Counted from the first letter of the stretch, positions 1 through 10,856 are shown. The stretch is 64,000 nt of DNA from Lyophyllum atratum (GCA_014905825.1 JACGCN010000007.1:1550001-1614000); one strand, 5' to 3'. Program-made: numbers and translations. Notes: generated by a model not told the origin, from the sequence alone.

Positions 1-107
1 TGCTGTTTACATATTATGTTACTACACATCTTGCACATTGGTCGTAATTTTGATGACTTGAATTGTTTCAGTTCCCAGAAGTCCTGATTGTGTGCTGCCT
101 TGGCCAT
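1..107 (-). other. Possible partial ORF at the window edge
   Basis: A short reading frame starts with ATG at 107 and stays open for 35 codons to the window edge. It contains the pattern CKMC shortly before the edge. I do not recognise it. It could be the first exon of a gene extending left, or chance. Confidence 0.2.
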
Positions 108-152
108 TGTGGTATTGTGGCTGTCCCTCAGCGCTCAGCGCTCAGCTCTCAC

Positions 153-800
153 ATCCCCGACTCTCTTACGTAAGTAAGAGGGAGGGTTTTGTCGGACTCA
201 AACGTGAATTGTCCTGCCAACTCTACATGCATGTCACGTGTTACATAGGAATGTTCTAGAATGTTCTCGACAGTCTTCCCCTACGGTGTTTTGATGGAGA
301 CGTACTCTCTTCAACCTACTTAGCTCATAGAGGAAGACAAAGGAAGAAACAGTATTGTTTTTTAATATCCAAGGTGTTGTCCTATGTGATGTCGACGACT
401 GAGGGTGTACAATTTTCCCAAGCTCTCCGGATGAAAGAACAATTTGAACCTAAGGAACCGTCCATTGTCCTGTTATAGTCTCGATACCAGCCGTCACGGA
501 TATGGTACACTGACACTGTGGTGGTGTAATTACTACCGTAACTACCCCCCTCACACAATCCCAAAACGGAACACCCCATTTTCCTGATTAAACATTGCGC
601 ACTTTCATTCAGATAAAACATTCCGATAACTGACAAGGCGACTAGGTTCGAGTCTAACAGGTACACGACTTGTATCTTTTACCAATCGCGCGTAATAAAT
701 AAAATATGCTCAGCACGTAGATACACATTATAGACACTTATCCGTGGGAGTCTGAGAGTCGGGGATTGGCGCTTGCGCCGTGAGGATAATCATCCTCACG
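153..800. repeat. 13-bp inverted repeat and adjacent hairpin upstream of Helitron 1 gene
   Basis: ATCCCCGACTCTC at 153-165 is exactly reverse-complementary to 754-766. Just after the second arm, CGTGAGGAT (779-787) pairs with 792-800 across a 4-nt loop. The stretch between the arms holds an unrecognised 94-codon minus-strand frame (382-666) and no supported gene. Such structures are common at Helitron ends, but their role here is not shown. Confidence 0.6.
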
Positions 801-1047
801 TGGTGACGTGCCATGGCCCATATTCACCGTCTGTACTATACGTTACATAATACTTTCTCACGTCCTGTTGATCTTCTTGAGCGTTCTTTTTCAACACTCT
901 TCATCTTTGTCTTATACCTCTACCATGTTGCTATTGGGCACATTCGGCCTTCAACTGTATGTACTGCTTTCGTGCTGCTTGTTTATCCTGCGTTATGCTT
1001 CAGACACTCTCCCAGTCTCGTGAGTTATCCCCGATCTTGTTGCTTGC

Positions 1048-4000
1048 TTGTCCCTAATGTTTTTTTTTTGGGCCAGCAGACAGTACCATCGGCCTGTTGC
1101 TACCGCCATCACATCTGTTGATGTCCCTGGGCTGTGTAATTGCTTTGCGCATTGCACTGGCTCCATCCCTGCCATAGAGCAAAGCTCTAACCGGCTTTTA
1201 GAGCGATGCTCTACCTGTGACTTAGAGCAATGCTCTACCTGTGACTTAGAGCGTTGCTCTTGGGGTACCAGCCTCCTTCCCCCCCTTGTGCATGCCAATG
1301 ATTGCATACCTTTTGTGACTTCTGCACTGTGTAGTCCTGATTGGACTATTTTTCATCGTACCTTCTATAGCTTTTCGTGTTATCGCACGTATTTAAAATC
1401 AGATTTGGTCCCCCTTCTTCACCACTTGCTCAACCTCTTTGTAAATTCCCTCCAGTCACTGTATGGATCAATATCATCCCACTTTCCAACCCCCATGCCA
1501 CGTCGTCGCTATAACGTTTCTGTACATGGCCGCTGGACGCTTACATTTCGTTTCTCAGCTATTTGTCCCCCTGCCGCGCGTATCAGATGTCTTTCAATCC
1601 GATTACTGAGACCATTTATGTTGAGGCATGACTTTCTCGTCATGGCTAATCAGCGTCTACTTGTTCCCAAACATATTATTAAAAGTATGTATTGTGATGT
1701 TCAATTCACTTTCCACATGCACGAGAGTGGTTACCTCATGCCTACAGGTTGGCCAGACCTTAGAATGGCCTATTGCATTCATACAGCAATTTCGACACTT
1801 GCCTCTTGTCTGTCCTCTGCATTCTCTTCTGCTTCTCCACGTCACGTCCACCGCGGTTCTGATGTTTCCAATTCAGCCTTGCCACCATTGCGCACCCCTA
1901 AAGCCCAGTTGGGTGGTGGAAAATCATTTTCATTCCTTCCTTGTGAAATTTTGCCTTTCATTGATGCAGGGCCTGATACGTTTCCCCCTAACACTGTACT
2001 CAAATTCGTTGCTCATGCGTCTGATACAGGCCTTCTGTCTTTTCCACCCAGTTGTGATTTCATACATGCCAGGGTTCCTCTTCGTCTGCTGGCTGAGCAT
2101 ATATCAGTGATCAATATGCGTAAAATTGCTCGCAGTCATGGAATTGTACTGCCTAGAAATTTTAATTCTACGAGCTCATTTGAACCTTTCGAAGGGCATA
2201 GTTGCTCCCAGTGCACTTCTTTGTTCTCTGTGTTCCTTGCTGAACCCAATAATGAGGCCAGGAAGAGATCTAATAAAGCAGCTGCCAAGGCTCTGCGTAC
2301 ACGCTCAAAGGTTGATGTTGATTCTTCCTCAGAAGCTCTGCTTCGCAAGCCACATGCCAAAGGTATATCTAGGCCACATGATATCGCAACCTTGAATAAT
2401 TCTTCGACCACTACACATGCTAAAGTGGTATTGGAAAATGAGTTGCCTGACCCGTATGATGGGTGTGTATTCCCTCCTGATCCTCTTAGTCCCAAGATAG
2501 CGCGAGATGTCATTGCCAATTTCTGCAGTGCTAGTAGCTCTGCTACAATTAGTGAAGTAGGTTGTGCAGTTTGCGGTCTCCTCCGTCCTCTATCTACTAT
2601 GCAGCCACTTGAGGGTCTTCAAGAACACACGGGCATCCTTGCAGTCCCAAACGTGACGCGTGCAGAAAGGCTGACAGCCTCCGACCCTATCAAGGACCTG
2701 CCAGGTCCCGTCCTTGACTTATCTTGCAAGCATGTCTGCTCTAGTTGTCATGTTGCACTTCTGAAGGGAGTGGTTCCTGCTAATTCTCTGGCAAACGGAT
2801 TTTGGCTGGGCAACATACCTGCGGTTCTCAAGGGACTAACATGGGTTGAGCAGCTGCTTGTGGCCAAAGTACGGACATCTCTTTGTTACGCGCATGTGTC
2901 CAGTTCTGGGTTAAAAAAGATGAATGCTCATCTCATCGCTTTCGAGTCCCCTGTAGTCAAGGTGTATGATATGCTCCCTCCACCTCTCTCAGAAATGGAC
3001 GAAGTTTTGGCAATATTGTTTACCGGTCCTTGCCAGCCCACGGAAGAAGACTTCAAGCGAACTCCTCTTTTGGTTCGTCGATCTGCCATTCAACAGACCT
3101 TGGAATGGTTGCTTCTCAACCACAAAGATTATAGTGATGTCAAGATATCCCACAAAAATCTATCAGAATATCCAGAGCATGAACCCCCTGTCTCCGTTAT
3201 TTATCACCCAAGTGTTAAGGAAGCCAAGACTGTTGATCCTGCTGTCTTCGATGTAGAAGGGGAAACTGGGGTCCTCGATGGCAGCTGCCCCTTTGTTGTT
3301 CGTGGACTGACTGGTGAAAGTCTTAGTACAAAAACGAAAGAAGAGCTGAAGGGGTTGGCATTGCAACACTGGCGTACCAATGGTGCTGTCTTGCGTGTGG
3401 GTCACTCCACTCTCCCTAAAAACTGGTTCAAAAATGATCCGTCACTATACCCTCAGATGTTCCCTTGGTTGTTTCCGTACGGGCTAGGTGGACTTGGTGC
3501 ATCCAAAGGTCGTATGTCAGTCCGTAAACATAAGGGAAACCTGTTACTTTATCACGACAAGCGTTTCCAATTGGATACCGGCTATCCTTTTGCTGCTTTC
3601 AGTCACGAGCAGGTTAGAGCGGCCACCAGTGGTGGGTTTCTCGCCGTGGAGCGAAAGAACTTCTCAGACATAGCCGATCGCCTCTTGTCGGTGAATCAAG
3701 ATGTATTCAACAATATGGCAACACGCATGGCCAATGGTGAGATCCTCCGTCCTGATACTGATGACGAAAAAGCCTGCTTTAGAGTAATTGAAGACCTGGA
3801 CATTGTATCTGGACGTATTGAAGGTTCAACTGTTTCCAAAAAGCACATGAGGAACGAGATATGGTCTCTTGTTGTTAGTAAAGGTGCCCCAACGTGGTAC
3901 ATTACTCTATCACCTGTTGACATTAAGCACCCAATATGTCTTTACTTTGCAGATAGCGGCACAGAATTCAAGCCTGAGCTTCGTGTCAGTTCAGATAAGG

Positions 4001-7000
4001 CTTATCGTCTTATTGCAAGCAATCCGGTGGCTGGAGCTCGATTCTTCCATTTTATGATCTCTGCCTTCATTAAGCATGTTCTAGGGGTAGGCTCTGACAC
4101 ACCTGGTCTATACGGGAACACCTCTGCTTATTATGGGACAGTCGAGCAGCAAGGCCGTCTGACGCTCCATTTACATATTCTTATTTGGTTGATAAGGGCA
4201 CTTACTCCTGACGAAGCAAGATCTAAGATCATGGACCCAGATTCTGACTTCCAGAAATCTCTGGTTCAGTATTTAGAAGCAGCATTCACTGGTGATTTTC
4301 TTACCGGTACAATCGACACAGTAAAAGAAAAAGTATCTGAAATGGAGAACATGCCCGAATATGTAGACCCGACTAGGACCCTTCCTGATCCCCCGCCTCC
4401 ACCTTGTGCAACCGACTGCTCTACATGCAATACATGTTCTGAACTAGAAGGGTGGTGGTCCAAGTTTAAGTTCATGGTCGATGACATTGTATTTCGTTCA
4501 AACATACATACTTGCTATTCCGTGTATAAAGAGGATGGGACAAAAAAATTGAACAGAGAGAATAAGGGGTGCTTGGATAATCCATGGAAAAGATGTAGAG
4601 CCAGATTTCCTAGACCATTGCATAAACAAACTGAGGTAGATACTGAGACGGGTGCTCTCAATATGCGTAAGTCAGAACCTTGGATCAATACCTTCACTGC
4701 TGCTTTATCCTATCTGTTTCGTTGCAACACTGATGTTACAAGTCTGCGTTCTGGTACTGCAGTCAAATCTGTGCTTCTGTATGTTACAAAGTACATTACT
4801 AAACCTGCACTGAAGACTAGTTCTGCATTCAGTGCTGTAACTTCTATTTTCAAGAAAAACACAGATCTGATAAATGGTCCACTGCCAAGGGATGAAAAGG
4901 CAAGGTCTTTGATGACAAAAATGGCGAATGTACTAAGTGCCAAGTCCGAAATGGGGTCGCCTATGATATGCATGTATCTATTAGGAAACCCGGATCATTA
5001 TACTGATCACACTTTTGTGAATGTTCATTGGCCTAGTTATGTTAGAGAGGCTCAGCGTCCCTGGACTGAAGAAAGTGCCGACAAGGAGATAGAATCAGAT
5101 AAGCTCACCCTGCTGAAAAGGCGAGGAAATGTAGTTGGTTTATCCCCCATCTTTGATTACATACATCGTGGCCCAGAGCTGAGTGGCATGTCTCTACATG
5201 AATGGGTATCACGGTCTCAGCGTGTAAAGTTGAAAAAAACGACGTCTGCCATGCATACCACTTCGAGGAGTGGCTCTGGAGCGATTATTGCTTTCCTCCC
5301 TGAACATCCTCTTGCTGACACACATGGTACATACTTACACCCTCCACACACTAACAGAGTGCCCAACTTTATTGGTGGCACCCTGCCAAGACGTGATCAA
5401 GGTGACCGCCAGTATTATTGCTTAACTATGCTCACCATGTTTAAACCGTGGCGTGATGGTCGTGACCTAAAATCATTCAAAGAGGATTGGGACAGTGCCT
5501 TTTCACGTCACCTCTTCACAAAAAGACAGCTAGAGATCATGAAGAATATGAACATACGTTATGAGTGTCTTGACGCGCGAGACGATTTCTACGCGCAGTT
5601 AAAAAGTGGTGCACTCACGTTTCCTGGCAACAGTATATCAGCCTCAGACATTGACGAGATGCAGCAGCAGGATCTTTTGGAGCGTGAAGAGGGAGACGAA
5701 ACCATTGATTTTGGCGTTCAAGATATTGCAAATCTTCCGGGAAAGAAGGAGCTGAGACGTCAGGCTGCTCTTGCTAAAATGACTGCTGACATGGCCATGT
5801 TGGGTTGGAATCGACCATTGATGGACCAAGATCTAGGTGTGGACGCTAGTCGTTCGCCTCTGACATCTTCCCTTCCTGGCCATCATTGGAAGACTGTAAT
5901 CACCAACCAAAAAAATGCTATTGTTATGGAGCGACAAAGAAAGATCCCAAGTTCATCATTGGAGCCCTTTTCAAAGCCCACTACTAATGCGCCCGGAGTA
6001 GTGGACATCATCAACCGTGGGTTTCTGGAGGCCAAGTATAAGAGCGATAAATGGGAACCAGTGGTGCTGAGTATTTCAGTCGACTTTGGCCTGAATGAAG
6101 AGCAGTCAAGAGCTTTCCGGATAGTTGCTAATCATGCTGCTTCATACTTACCAGAGCAGCTTAAGATGTATATGGGAGGAATGGGGGGCACAGGAAAAAC
6201 CCAGGTGTTAAAAGCCTTGGTGAAATACTTTGAGGCCAGGTGCGAGTCACACAGGCTAGTGGTTGTTGCACCCACAGGCACTGCCGCTTCTCTCTTGGGA
6301 GGATCCACATACCACTCGATGTTTGGGATCAATGACATGGGTTCAGTTTCTAAGAACCAGATGGCAAACGTTAAGAGTCGACTGCTTGGAGTTGAATATG
6401 TATTTTTTGATGAGGTATCCATGCTCTCTTGCCGAGACATGTACAGGGTGTCTGCACGTTTAGCTAATATCACCGGGAATATGCACTTGCCATTTGGAGG
6501 AATGAACATGTTATTTGCAGGAGATTTTGCTCAGCTTCCACCTGTGCAGGGACATGAACATGCTGCATTGTACAGCCGTACTGTGGGTACAAGGACTACA
6601 TACCTAAACGAACAAGAGGCAGCCATCGGAAAAGCTGTGTGGCATCAGGTCACAACTGTTGTGATACTACGGCAAAATATGAGGCAACGGACCCAGTCAC
6701 CAGAGGATGAAGCACTCAGGACATGTCTTATCAATATGCGCTACCGCGCATGCACGCCTCAGGATCTGAAATTTTTGGACAGCAGAACAACAAGCAGTAA
6801 TCCCGGAAGACCATGCATATTAGATGAACAATTTCGCAATGTGTCTATTATAACTGCTCATAACATAGACAAGGACGCGGTAAACATACTGGGGTGCGCA
6901 AGGTTTGCTCGTGAAAGTTGTCAGGACCTAGTCAATTTTTATAGTGAGGACACGCTTGCAGCTAACAAGGATGAAGATGGTCAACCCAATGCAGCTAATC

Positions 7001-8823
7001 GGGCTCCCCGTACACGACAAAGAAAACCCCTTCCAAAGCAGCAGCAGGAGGCCCTGTGGGCCCAACCTCCTTCATCTACCTCCAACCATATAGCGGGAAC
7101 ATTGTCTTTGTGTCTAGGTCTTCCAGTCATTATAAAAAACAATGCTGCAACTGAGTTATGCATGACTAATGGGCAAGAAGGTTTTGTGTATGGGTGGAAA
7201 GCCTGCGTAGGATCTATGGGTCAACCAATGCTGGAAACTCTGTTCGTTATGCTGAACAATCCACCTCAAGCCGTTCAAATTGAAGGCCTTCCCCTAAATG
7301 TCGTTCCAATAGTCCGTTCAACTGTATCTTTAACTTGCAGTCTCCCCAACGATGATAGAATCAATGTCAACCGCTCTCAGGTAGAAGTCCTTGTAAACTA
7401 TGCTATAACAGATTATGCCAGCCAAGGAAAGACTCGCCCCAATAACCCGGTTGATCTGAGGAAATGCAAAACACATCAAGCATATTACACGGCCTTGTCA
7501 CGGAGCTCAACAGCAGCTGGGACTCTTCTGTTATGCGGATATGATGCATCAATTATCACAGGGAAGGCAAGTGGTGCACTGAGGCAGGAGTTTCGTGACC
7601 TTGAGCTTCTTGATGAAGTAACCAGACTGAGATATTGTGGAAACCTCCCAGTCGGTTTCTATGATGCACCTAGAAGATCTGACCTGTTGACCTCCTTCAG
7701 AAAATGCCAGAATACTGATTACTTGCCCCCCCATCTGCATCCTGCTCTTATCTGGAATAAATCTGACCCATATGAAGAGTGTTCATTGCCTGACATACCA
7801 TGGCAAACAGTGAGCAGAACTAGCCCAATAACAGGTATTGCACCTCCAAAGAGCACCTTTGTCCCGGCAAAAGGGGCCACTCCTGCGGATGTCCATCTTA
7901 GTACATCAATAAAGCGAAAGGCAAGGGATGAAGCAGATGCTAACGAACCCGCAACTAAGCGTATGCGTATGACTGTCAGTTGGAATAGTGTGGATGGGCA
8001 GCAATGTTTAGACCCTATGGGTACAGTATGGGACTCTAATAGCTGCGCTTACGATAGTGTTATTGTCCTGTTATTCAACTTGTGGACTGCTGATCGTTGT
8101 ATTTGGTCTGAAAACCTGCGCCGGATGAGTGTCAGCTTTACCAGACCCCTAACTCAGAAATTTGAGGTCATCAATGCTGGCGACCACGAGTCACTGGAAG
8201 CTGTCAGAGATTGGCTACGTATTAAGCTTAATACAAAGAATTCCTCCACATTTCCGACGGGTGGTTACACAAGCATTCATGCAATTGTAGACGAGCTATT
8301 CAAGTGTAGGGAACCAATTATCTCGTCTTACCAGCGATGTAGGAATGGCCATAGAGTTAGCAGACGACCTTCAAAATTGAACTCAGCTCACATTGTGTTG
8401 TTGTCAAACGATCACGAGTCCATTGGTGAATGTATCAATGTCAATAACTTTTACACACCAACAGAAGCGCGGTGCCGGACATGCAACACACACCTGGACA
8501 GATATTACGGCTTTATTCATACCCCACCATTGATTGCCTTTGATGTCTCCAATATCCACACATCTATTGACAGGTCTCTATCTGTAACCGTGCCAGGAGC
8601 AACCAGTGTTCGGTATGTATTGAGAGGGGTGGTTTACTATGGGAACAGTCACTTTACTTGTAGGTATGTGGATGAAGGTGGCATGGTGTGGTTTCACGAT
8701 GGCCTTACCACAGGAAGGCACTTGATCCCTGAGCTGGACCTGTCCAGTGCGGACTTGGCTTTGAGTGGCTCAAGAGAAGCGAGCCTCGCTATGTATGTTA
8801 AGGAACCTAATTCAATCGCCTAG
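1048..8823 (+). CDS. Helitron Rep/PIF1-type helicase with C-terminal cysteine-peptidase-like domain
   Basis: One uninterrupted 2591-codon frame encodes the transposition protein of a rolling-circle element. Domains in order: a Cys-containing region resembling DUF6570 (about residues 550-720); a Helitron-like Rep domain with the HUH motif as LHLHILIW (His1041, His1043) and the two-tyrosine motif YVTKYITK (Tyr1245, Tyr1249); and a PIF1/RecD-like SF1 helicase starting at Walker A GGMGGTGKT (Lys about 1717), followed by DEVSML and later helicase motifs. The last ~270 residues contain DSNSCAYDS (Cys2333), GNSHFTC (His2535) and a downstream Asp2551, a Cys-His-Asp layout like ubiquitin-specific peptidases. 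A basic KRKARDE...TKRMRM segment precedes it and could act in nuclear import. All Rep and helicase hallmarks are intact, so it may be active. The true start is uncertain because the first ~150 residues are low-complexity and unconserved in appearance. Confidence 0.93.
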   Translation: MSLMFFFWASRQYHRPVATAITSVDVPGLCNCFAHCTGSIPAIEQSSNRLLERCSTCDLEQCSTCDLERCSWGTSLLPPLVHANDCIPFVTSALCSPDWTIFHRTFYSFSCYRTYLKSDLVPLLHHLLNLFVNSLQSLYGSISSHFPTPMPRRRYNVSVHGRWTLTFRFSAICPPAARIRCLSIRLLRPFMLRHDFLVMANQRLLVPKHIIKSMYCDVQFTFHMHESGYLMPTGWPDLRMAYCIHTAISTLASCLSSAFSSASPRHVHRGSDVSNSALPPLRTPKAQLGGGKSFSFLPCEILPFIDAGPDTFPPNTVLKFVAHASDTGLLSFPPSCDFIHARVPLRLLAEHISVINMRKIARSHGIVLPRNFNSTSSFEPFEGHSCSQCTSLFSVFLAEPNNEARKRSNKAAAKALRTRSKVDVDSSSEALLRKPHAKGISRPHDIATLNNSSTTTHAKVVLENELPDPYDGCVFPPDPLSPKIARDVIANFCSASSSATISEVGCAVCGLLRPLSTMQPLEGLQEHTGILAVPNVTRAERLTASDPIKDLPGPVLDLSCKHVCSSCHVALLKGVVPANSLANGFWLGNIPAVLKGLTWVEQLLVAKVRTSLCYAHVSSSGLKKMNAHLIAFESPVVKVYDMLPPPLSEMDEVLAILFTGPCQPTEEDFKRTPLLVRRSAIQQTLEWLLLNHKDYSDVKISHKNLSEYPEHEPPVSVIYHPSVKEAKTVDPAVFDVEGETGVLDGSCPFVVRGLTGESLSTKTKEELKGLALQHWRTNGAVLRVGHSTLPKNWFKNDPSLYPQMFPWLFPYGLGGLGASKGRMSVRKHKGNLLLYHDKRFQLDTGYPFAAFSHEQVRAATSGGFLAVERKNFSDIADRLLSVNQDVFNNMATRMANGEILRPDTDDEKACFRVIEDLDIVSGRIEGSTVSKKHMRNEIWSLVVSKGAPTWYITLSPVDIKHPICLYFADSGTEFKPELRVSSDKAYRLIASNPVAGARFFHFMISAFIKHVLGVGSDTPGLYGNTSAYYGTVEQQGRLTLHLHILIWLIRALTPDEARSKIMDPDSDFQKSLVQYLEAAFTGDFLTGTIDTVKEKVSEMENMPEYVDPTRTLPDPPPPPCATDCSTCNTCSELEGWWSKFKFMVDDIVFRSNIHTCYSVYKEDGTKKLNRENKGCLDNPWKRCRARFPRPLHKQTEVDTETGALNMRKSEPWINTFTAALSYLFRCNTDVTSLRSGTAVKSVLLYVTKYITKPALKTSSAFSAVTSIFKKNTDLINGPLPRDEKARSLMTKMANVLSAKSEMGSPMICMYLLGNPDHYTDHTFVNVHWPSYVREAQRPWTEESADKEIESDKLTLLKRRGNVVGLSPIFDYIHRGPELSGMSLHEWVSRSQRVKLKKTTSAMHTTSRSGSGAIIAFLPEHPLADTHGTYLHPPHTNRVPNFIGGTLPRRDQGDRQYYCLTMLTMFKPWRDGRDLKSFKEDWDSAFSRHLFTKRQLEIMKNMNIRYECLDARDDFYAQLKSGALTFPGNSISASDIDEMQQQDLLEREEGDETIDFGVQDIANLPGKKELRRQAALAKMTADMAMLGWNRPLMDQDLGVDASRSPLTSSLPGHHWKTVITNQKNAIVMERQRKIPSSSLEPFSKPTTNAPGVVDIINRGFLEAKYKSDKWEPVVLSISVDFGLNEEQSRAFRIVANHAASYLPEQLKMYMGGMGGTGKTQVLKALVKYFEARCESHRLVVVAPTGTAASLLGGSTYHSMFGINDMGSVSKNQMANVKSRLLGVEYVFFDEVSMLSCRDMYRVSARLANITGNMHLPFGGMNMLFAGDFAQLPPVQGHEHAALYSRTVGTRTTYLNEQEAAIGKAVWHQVTTVVILRQNMRQRTQSPEDEALRTCLINMRYRACTPQDLKFLDSRTTSSNPGRPCILDEQFRNVSIITAHNIDKDAVNILGCARFARESCQDLVNFYSEDTLAANKDEDGQPNAANRAPRTRQRKPLPKQQQEALWAQPPSSTSNHIAGTLSLCLGLPVIIKNNAATELCMTNGQEGFVYGWKACVGSMGQPMLETLFVMLNNPPQAVQIEGLPLNVVPIVRSTVSLTCSLPNDDRINVNRSQVEVLVNYAITDYASQGKTRPNNPVDLRKCKTHQAYYTALSRSSTAAGTLLLCGYDASIITGKASGALRQEFRDLELLDEVTRLRYCGNLPVGFYDAPRRSDLLTSFRKCQNTDYLPPHLHPALIWNKSDPYEECSLPDIPWQTVSRTSPITGIAPPKSTFVPAKGATPADVHLSTSIKRKARDEADANEPATKRMRMTVSWNSVDGQQCLDPMGTVWDSNSCAYDSVIVLLFNLWTADRCIWSENLRRMSVSFTRPLTQKFEVINAGDHESLEAVRDWLRIKLNTKNSSTFPTGGYTSIHAIVDELFKCREPIISSYQRCRNGHRVSRRPSKLNSAHIVLLSNDHESIGECINVNNFYTPTEARCRTCNTHLDRYYGFIHTPPLIAFDVSNIHTSIDRSLSVTVPGATSVRYVLRGVVYYGNSHFTCRYVDEGGMVWFHDGLTTGRHLIPELDLSSADLALSGSREASLAMYVKEPNSIA
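1176..1260. repeat. Array of four 13-bp palindromes at exact 24-bp spacing
   Basis: The palindrome AGAGC-NNN-GCTCT occurs at 1176-1188, 1200-1212, 1224-1236 and 1248-1260. The spacers are 11 bp, and the last two are identical (ACCTGTGACTT). The array lies in the 5' part of the Helitron 1 reading frame, where it encodes a Cys-rich repetitive stretch, or in its leader if translation starts downstream. Confidence 0.85.
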
Positions 8824-8976
8824 TTTAGGGTCTGTGCACCATGTGATTATGTAAACCATTGTCTGTACCCTAATTTGACATGTGATCCTCAAGATCTAGA
8901 TCTCGGCCACGCCATGCTTGCAATGGCCCATACTCGCACGTAAATATAGACCGAGAAGAGGAGAAAATATACTCAC

Positions 8977-9499
8977 CGTTGACCCTCCCAATGCTCTTGC
9001 CCTGGGATACCTATCGAAGAATGTTTGGTATCGCTTTCTCAAGCAGAGCAGGTCTTCTTACCACTGATTGTCCCTCTTGATAGAAAATGTATCCGGAAAC
9101 TCTGAGTATGTATAGTTCAACTCGATTTGAGGATCTGAGCGGGAAAATAAGATATTGTGATTAACATATGGGTACAAGCTACACACACCTTCGAGGGACC
9201 GTAAATTGTATACTGGTATAGTGGTATTGAAGTTGACTACATCATGGCCTACATCCACGAGGAGGACTAACCGAAAAAAGGAAGGTTTAGGAGAGGTGGT
9301 ACGCCGTGAGAGGTATATGCGAAATACCCGAGAAGCCAGATTCGACAAGTCGAGATGCAAGAGGTCCTCCTCCAGCACCAGATCCAACAACTATGAAGTC
9401 GTAATCAGGTTCGGCGAGGCTGGGACATGCAGTGAGGGCAGCATGAGCTGCTACAATAGACAGATATGGAATCCAGACAGCAACTAGTAGAGAGAGCAT
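8977..9499 (-). pseudogene. 5' fragment of a GMC oxidoreductase gene
   Basis: This is a paralogue of the first four exons of the gene at 10,857-13,365. The first exon encodes a signal peptide and the FAD-binding motif VVGSGAGGGPLASRL. Later exons encode DPQIELNYTYSEFP and YPRARALGGST (by comparison with the intact copy), each separated by introns at the same positions. After the fourth exon and about 30 bp of the next intron the similarity stops at the Helitron 1 side. The substrate-binding and C-terminal domains are missing. No remainder was seen in 1-800, so it lies outside the window or was lost. Confidence 0.85.
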
Positions 9500-10856
9500 T
9501 GGGAATAGAGATCCATTTCTGAGTCTGGTACTCGTTTATATGTGTCGCTGCGTCCGCTGAAAGAATCCGTATTAGATGTCTGTCCGGAAGGAGTTAGCTT
9601 GAAGGAATCAAGATGCGTTTCTGAGCCAGCTGCTTGTTTATACGTTGATGTGTCTGCCGAAAAAATGTGGAGTCGTCATCGCTCCGGAAGAAGTTAAATT
9701 GAAGAAAGAAGGTCATAATTATAGCATGAGAGCCTCGTGTGACTGATTTTATACGGTTTGCCTGTTCGGGGAACTTGACTGGCTGAATCGTCGCCAGTCC
9801 AGAAGAAAGCCAACAATGGGAGCTCTGGTACGCCAAGGATCAAAGTCGGCCACGACATTTTGGACGGTATGGCTTGCTTATAGGTATGCGTGATATCTGC
9901 GTACTCAGTACACACGCTAAAGTGACAAGAATTCAGAAGCATACGAAGAAGTTTCTATTAGAGGAGCGTTGAATGCAACATACATGGGAAGATCTTCACG
10001 CAAGGTGGTCCGGCTCCATAGTGATAGTGATATATGAGGTCAGTGAGAGTCGAGAAGGCAAGTTCCACTCACGTTTCCAGTTCCTCATTCTGATATCACT
10101 ATCCGGGACTGCGGGAGCCGCTGGTATCTTGAACCTCGACATCGACCAGATGAAGGCAGTCTTGGATATACTGAGCTGGATGGTGTGTTCGTCTAACAGG
10201 GGTGTATCACATATATAGTTAGGTTCATTTTTTTTTCGCTGCCAACCGTCTTCACCCCATGGCGAGATCAACGAAGCTGTGACGATTACCCTCCATCAGG
10301 CTATTGGACGCCATATCTAGATCAGTCCAGTCGTATGTCAACATCTTTGACGTTCAGAAGTAGAGAAGCAGGCCTACCGCGAAGCATTTGGGAAGTTTAT
10401 CGGCGGGGTTGCTCCTGAGTTCGTTAGGAATAAATAGGTGATAGTTGACGTCTTGATTGTATCGCAGTGTATCGCAGTGACTTCGTAGACGGGAAGACGA
10501 GGAAATGGAATGGACAAGGTGGCAGGATAGCTCGAAGTACATAGATTGCATACTTAGGATTTTTGGGATCAACAGTTTGCTTCGGTGTCAACCGGCATCA
10601 TGATCAATTTGTGATCGATTGCTCATTGGCTTGGAAGTTGGCAGCAGTAGGGGTGTTTAATTCTGAGTTCAGTTCACGAGTTAGTTCTCGGTGACTTTCC
10701 GTGACCAGGTGTAGATTAGACAGGAGTGAAAAGTAAAGATCAAAACTATGTACTCAAAAACTCAAGCCAGTCAAAATCGTTACGGTTTCGTTTACCAGAT
10801 GTTGAAAGGCCGTGGCTAATGATAGACCTTGGCTATATTGGCTGCATCTGTCCTCT
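9500..10856. other. Intergenic region, no recognised gene
   Basis: No convincing gene was found on either strand. Near 9,515-9,710 there is an imperfect duplication of about 90 bp: a TCTGAG...GTTTATA...CCGGAAG(A/G)AGTTA pattern occurs twice. This looks like duplicated promoter sequence of the GMC fragment. Minus-strand frames at 9,996-10,572 have some coding character but match nothing I know. Confidence 0.4.

Larger units (their letters stand above)
754..8940 (+). mobile_element. Helitron 1 (autonomous; ends not fixed)
   Basis: The element is called from its 7.8 kb Rep/helicase gene. The termini are approximate. Near the left is a 9-bp-stem hairpin (779-787/792-800) and one arm of a 13-bp inverted repeat (754-766, partner at 153-165). 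On the right, the sequence changes to a GMC-gene intron at about 8,940. No clear 5'-TC or 3'-CTRR with a preceding hairpin was found. The family may therefore be of the Helentron/Helitron2 type, whose ends are not TC/CTRR, but that is inference. Confidence 0.6.

Noticed and set aside
1176..1260. CRISPR-like regular array
   Set aside because: The sequence is eukaryotic, repeats are 13-bp palindromes with near-identical spacers, and no cas genes exist; it is a short tandem repeat.
1628..2519. Overlapping 90-160 codon frames inside the Helitron 1 gene
   Set aside because: All lie within the 2591-codon frame and have no domain of their own.
9996..10572. Possible cytochrome P450 fragment on the minus strand
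   Set aside because: A stretch WGEDGWQRK recalls P450 context, but no heme-binding FxxGxRxC or ExxR motif could be found nearby.
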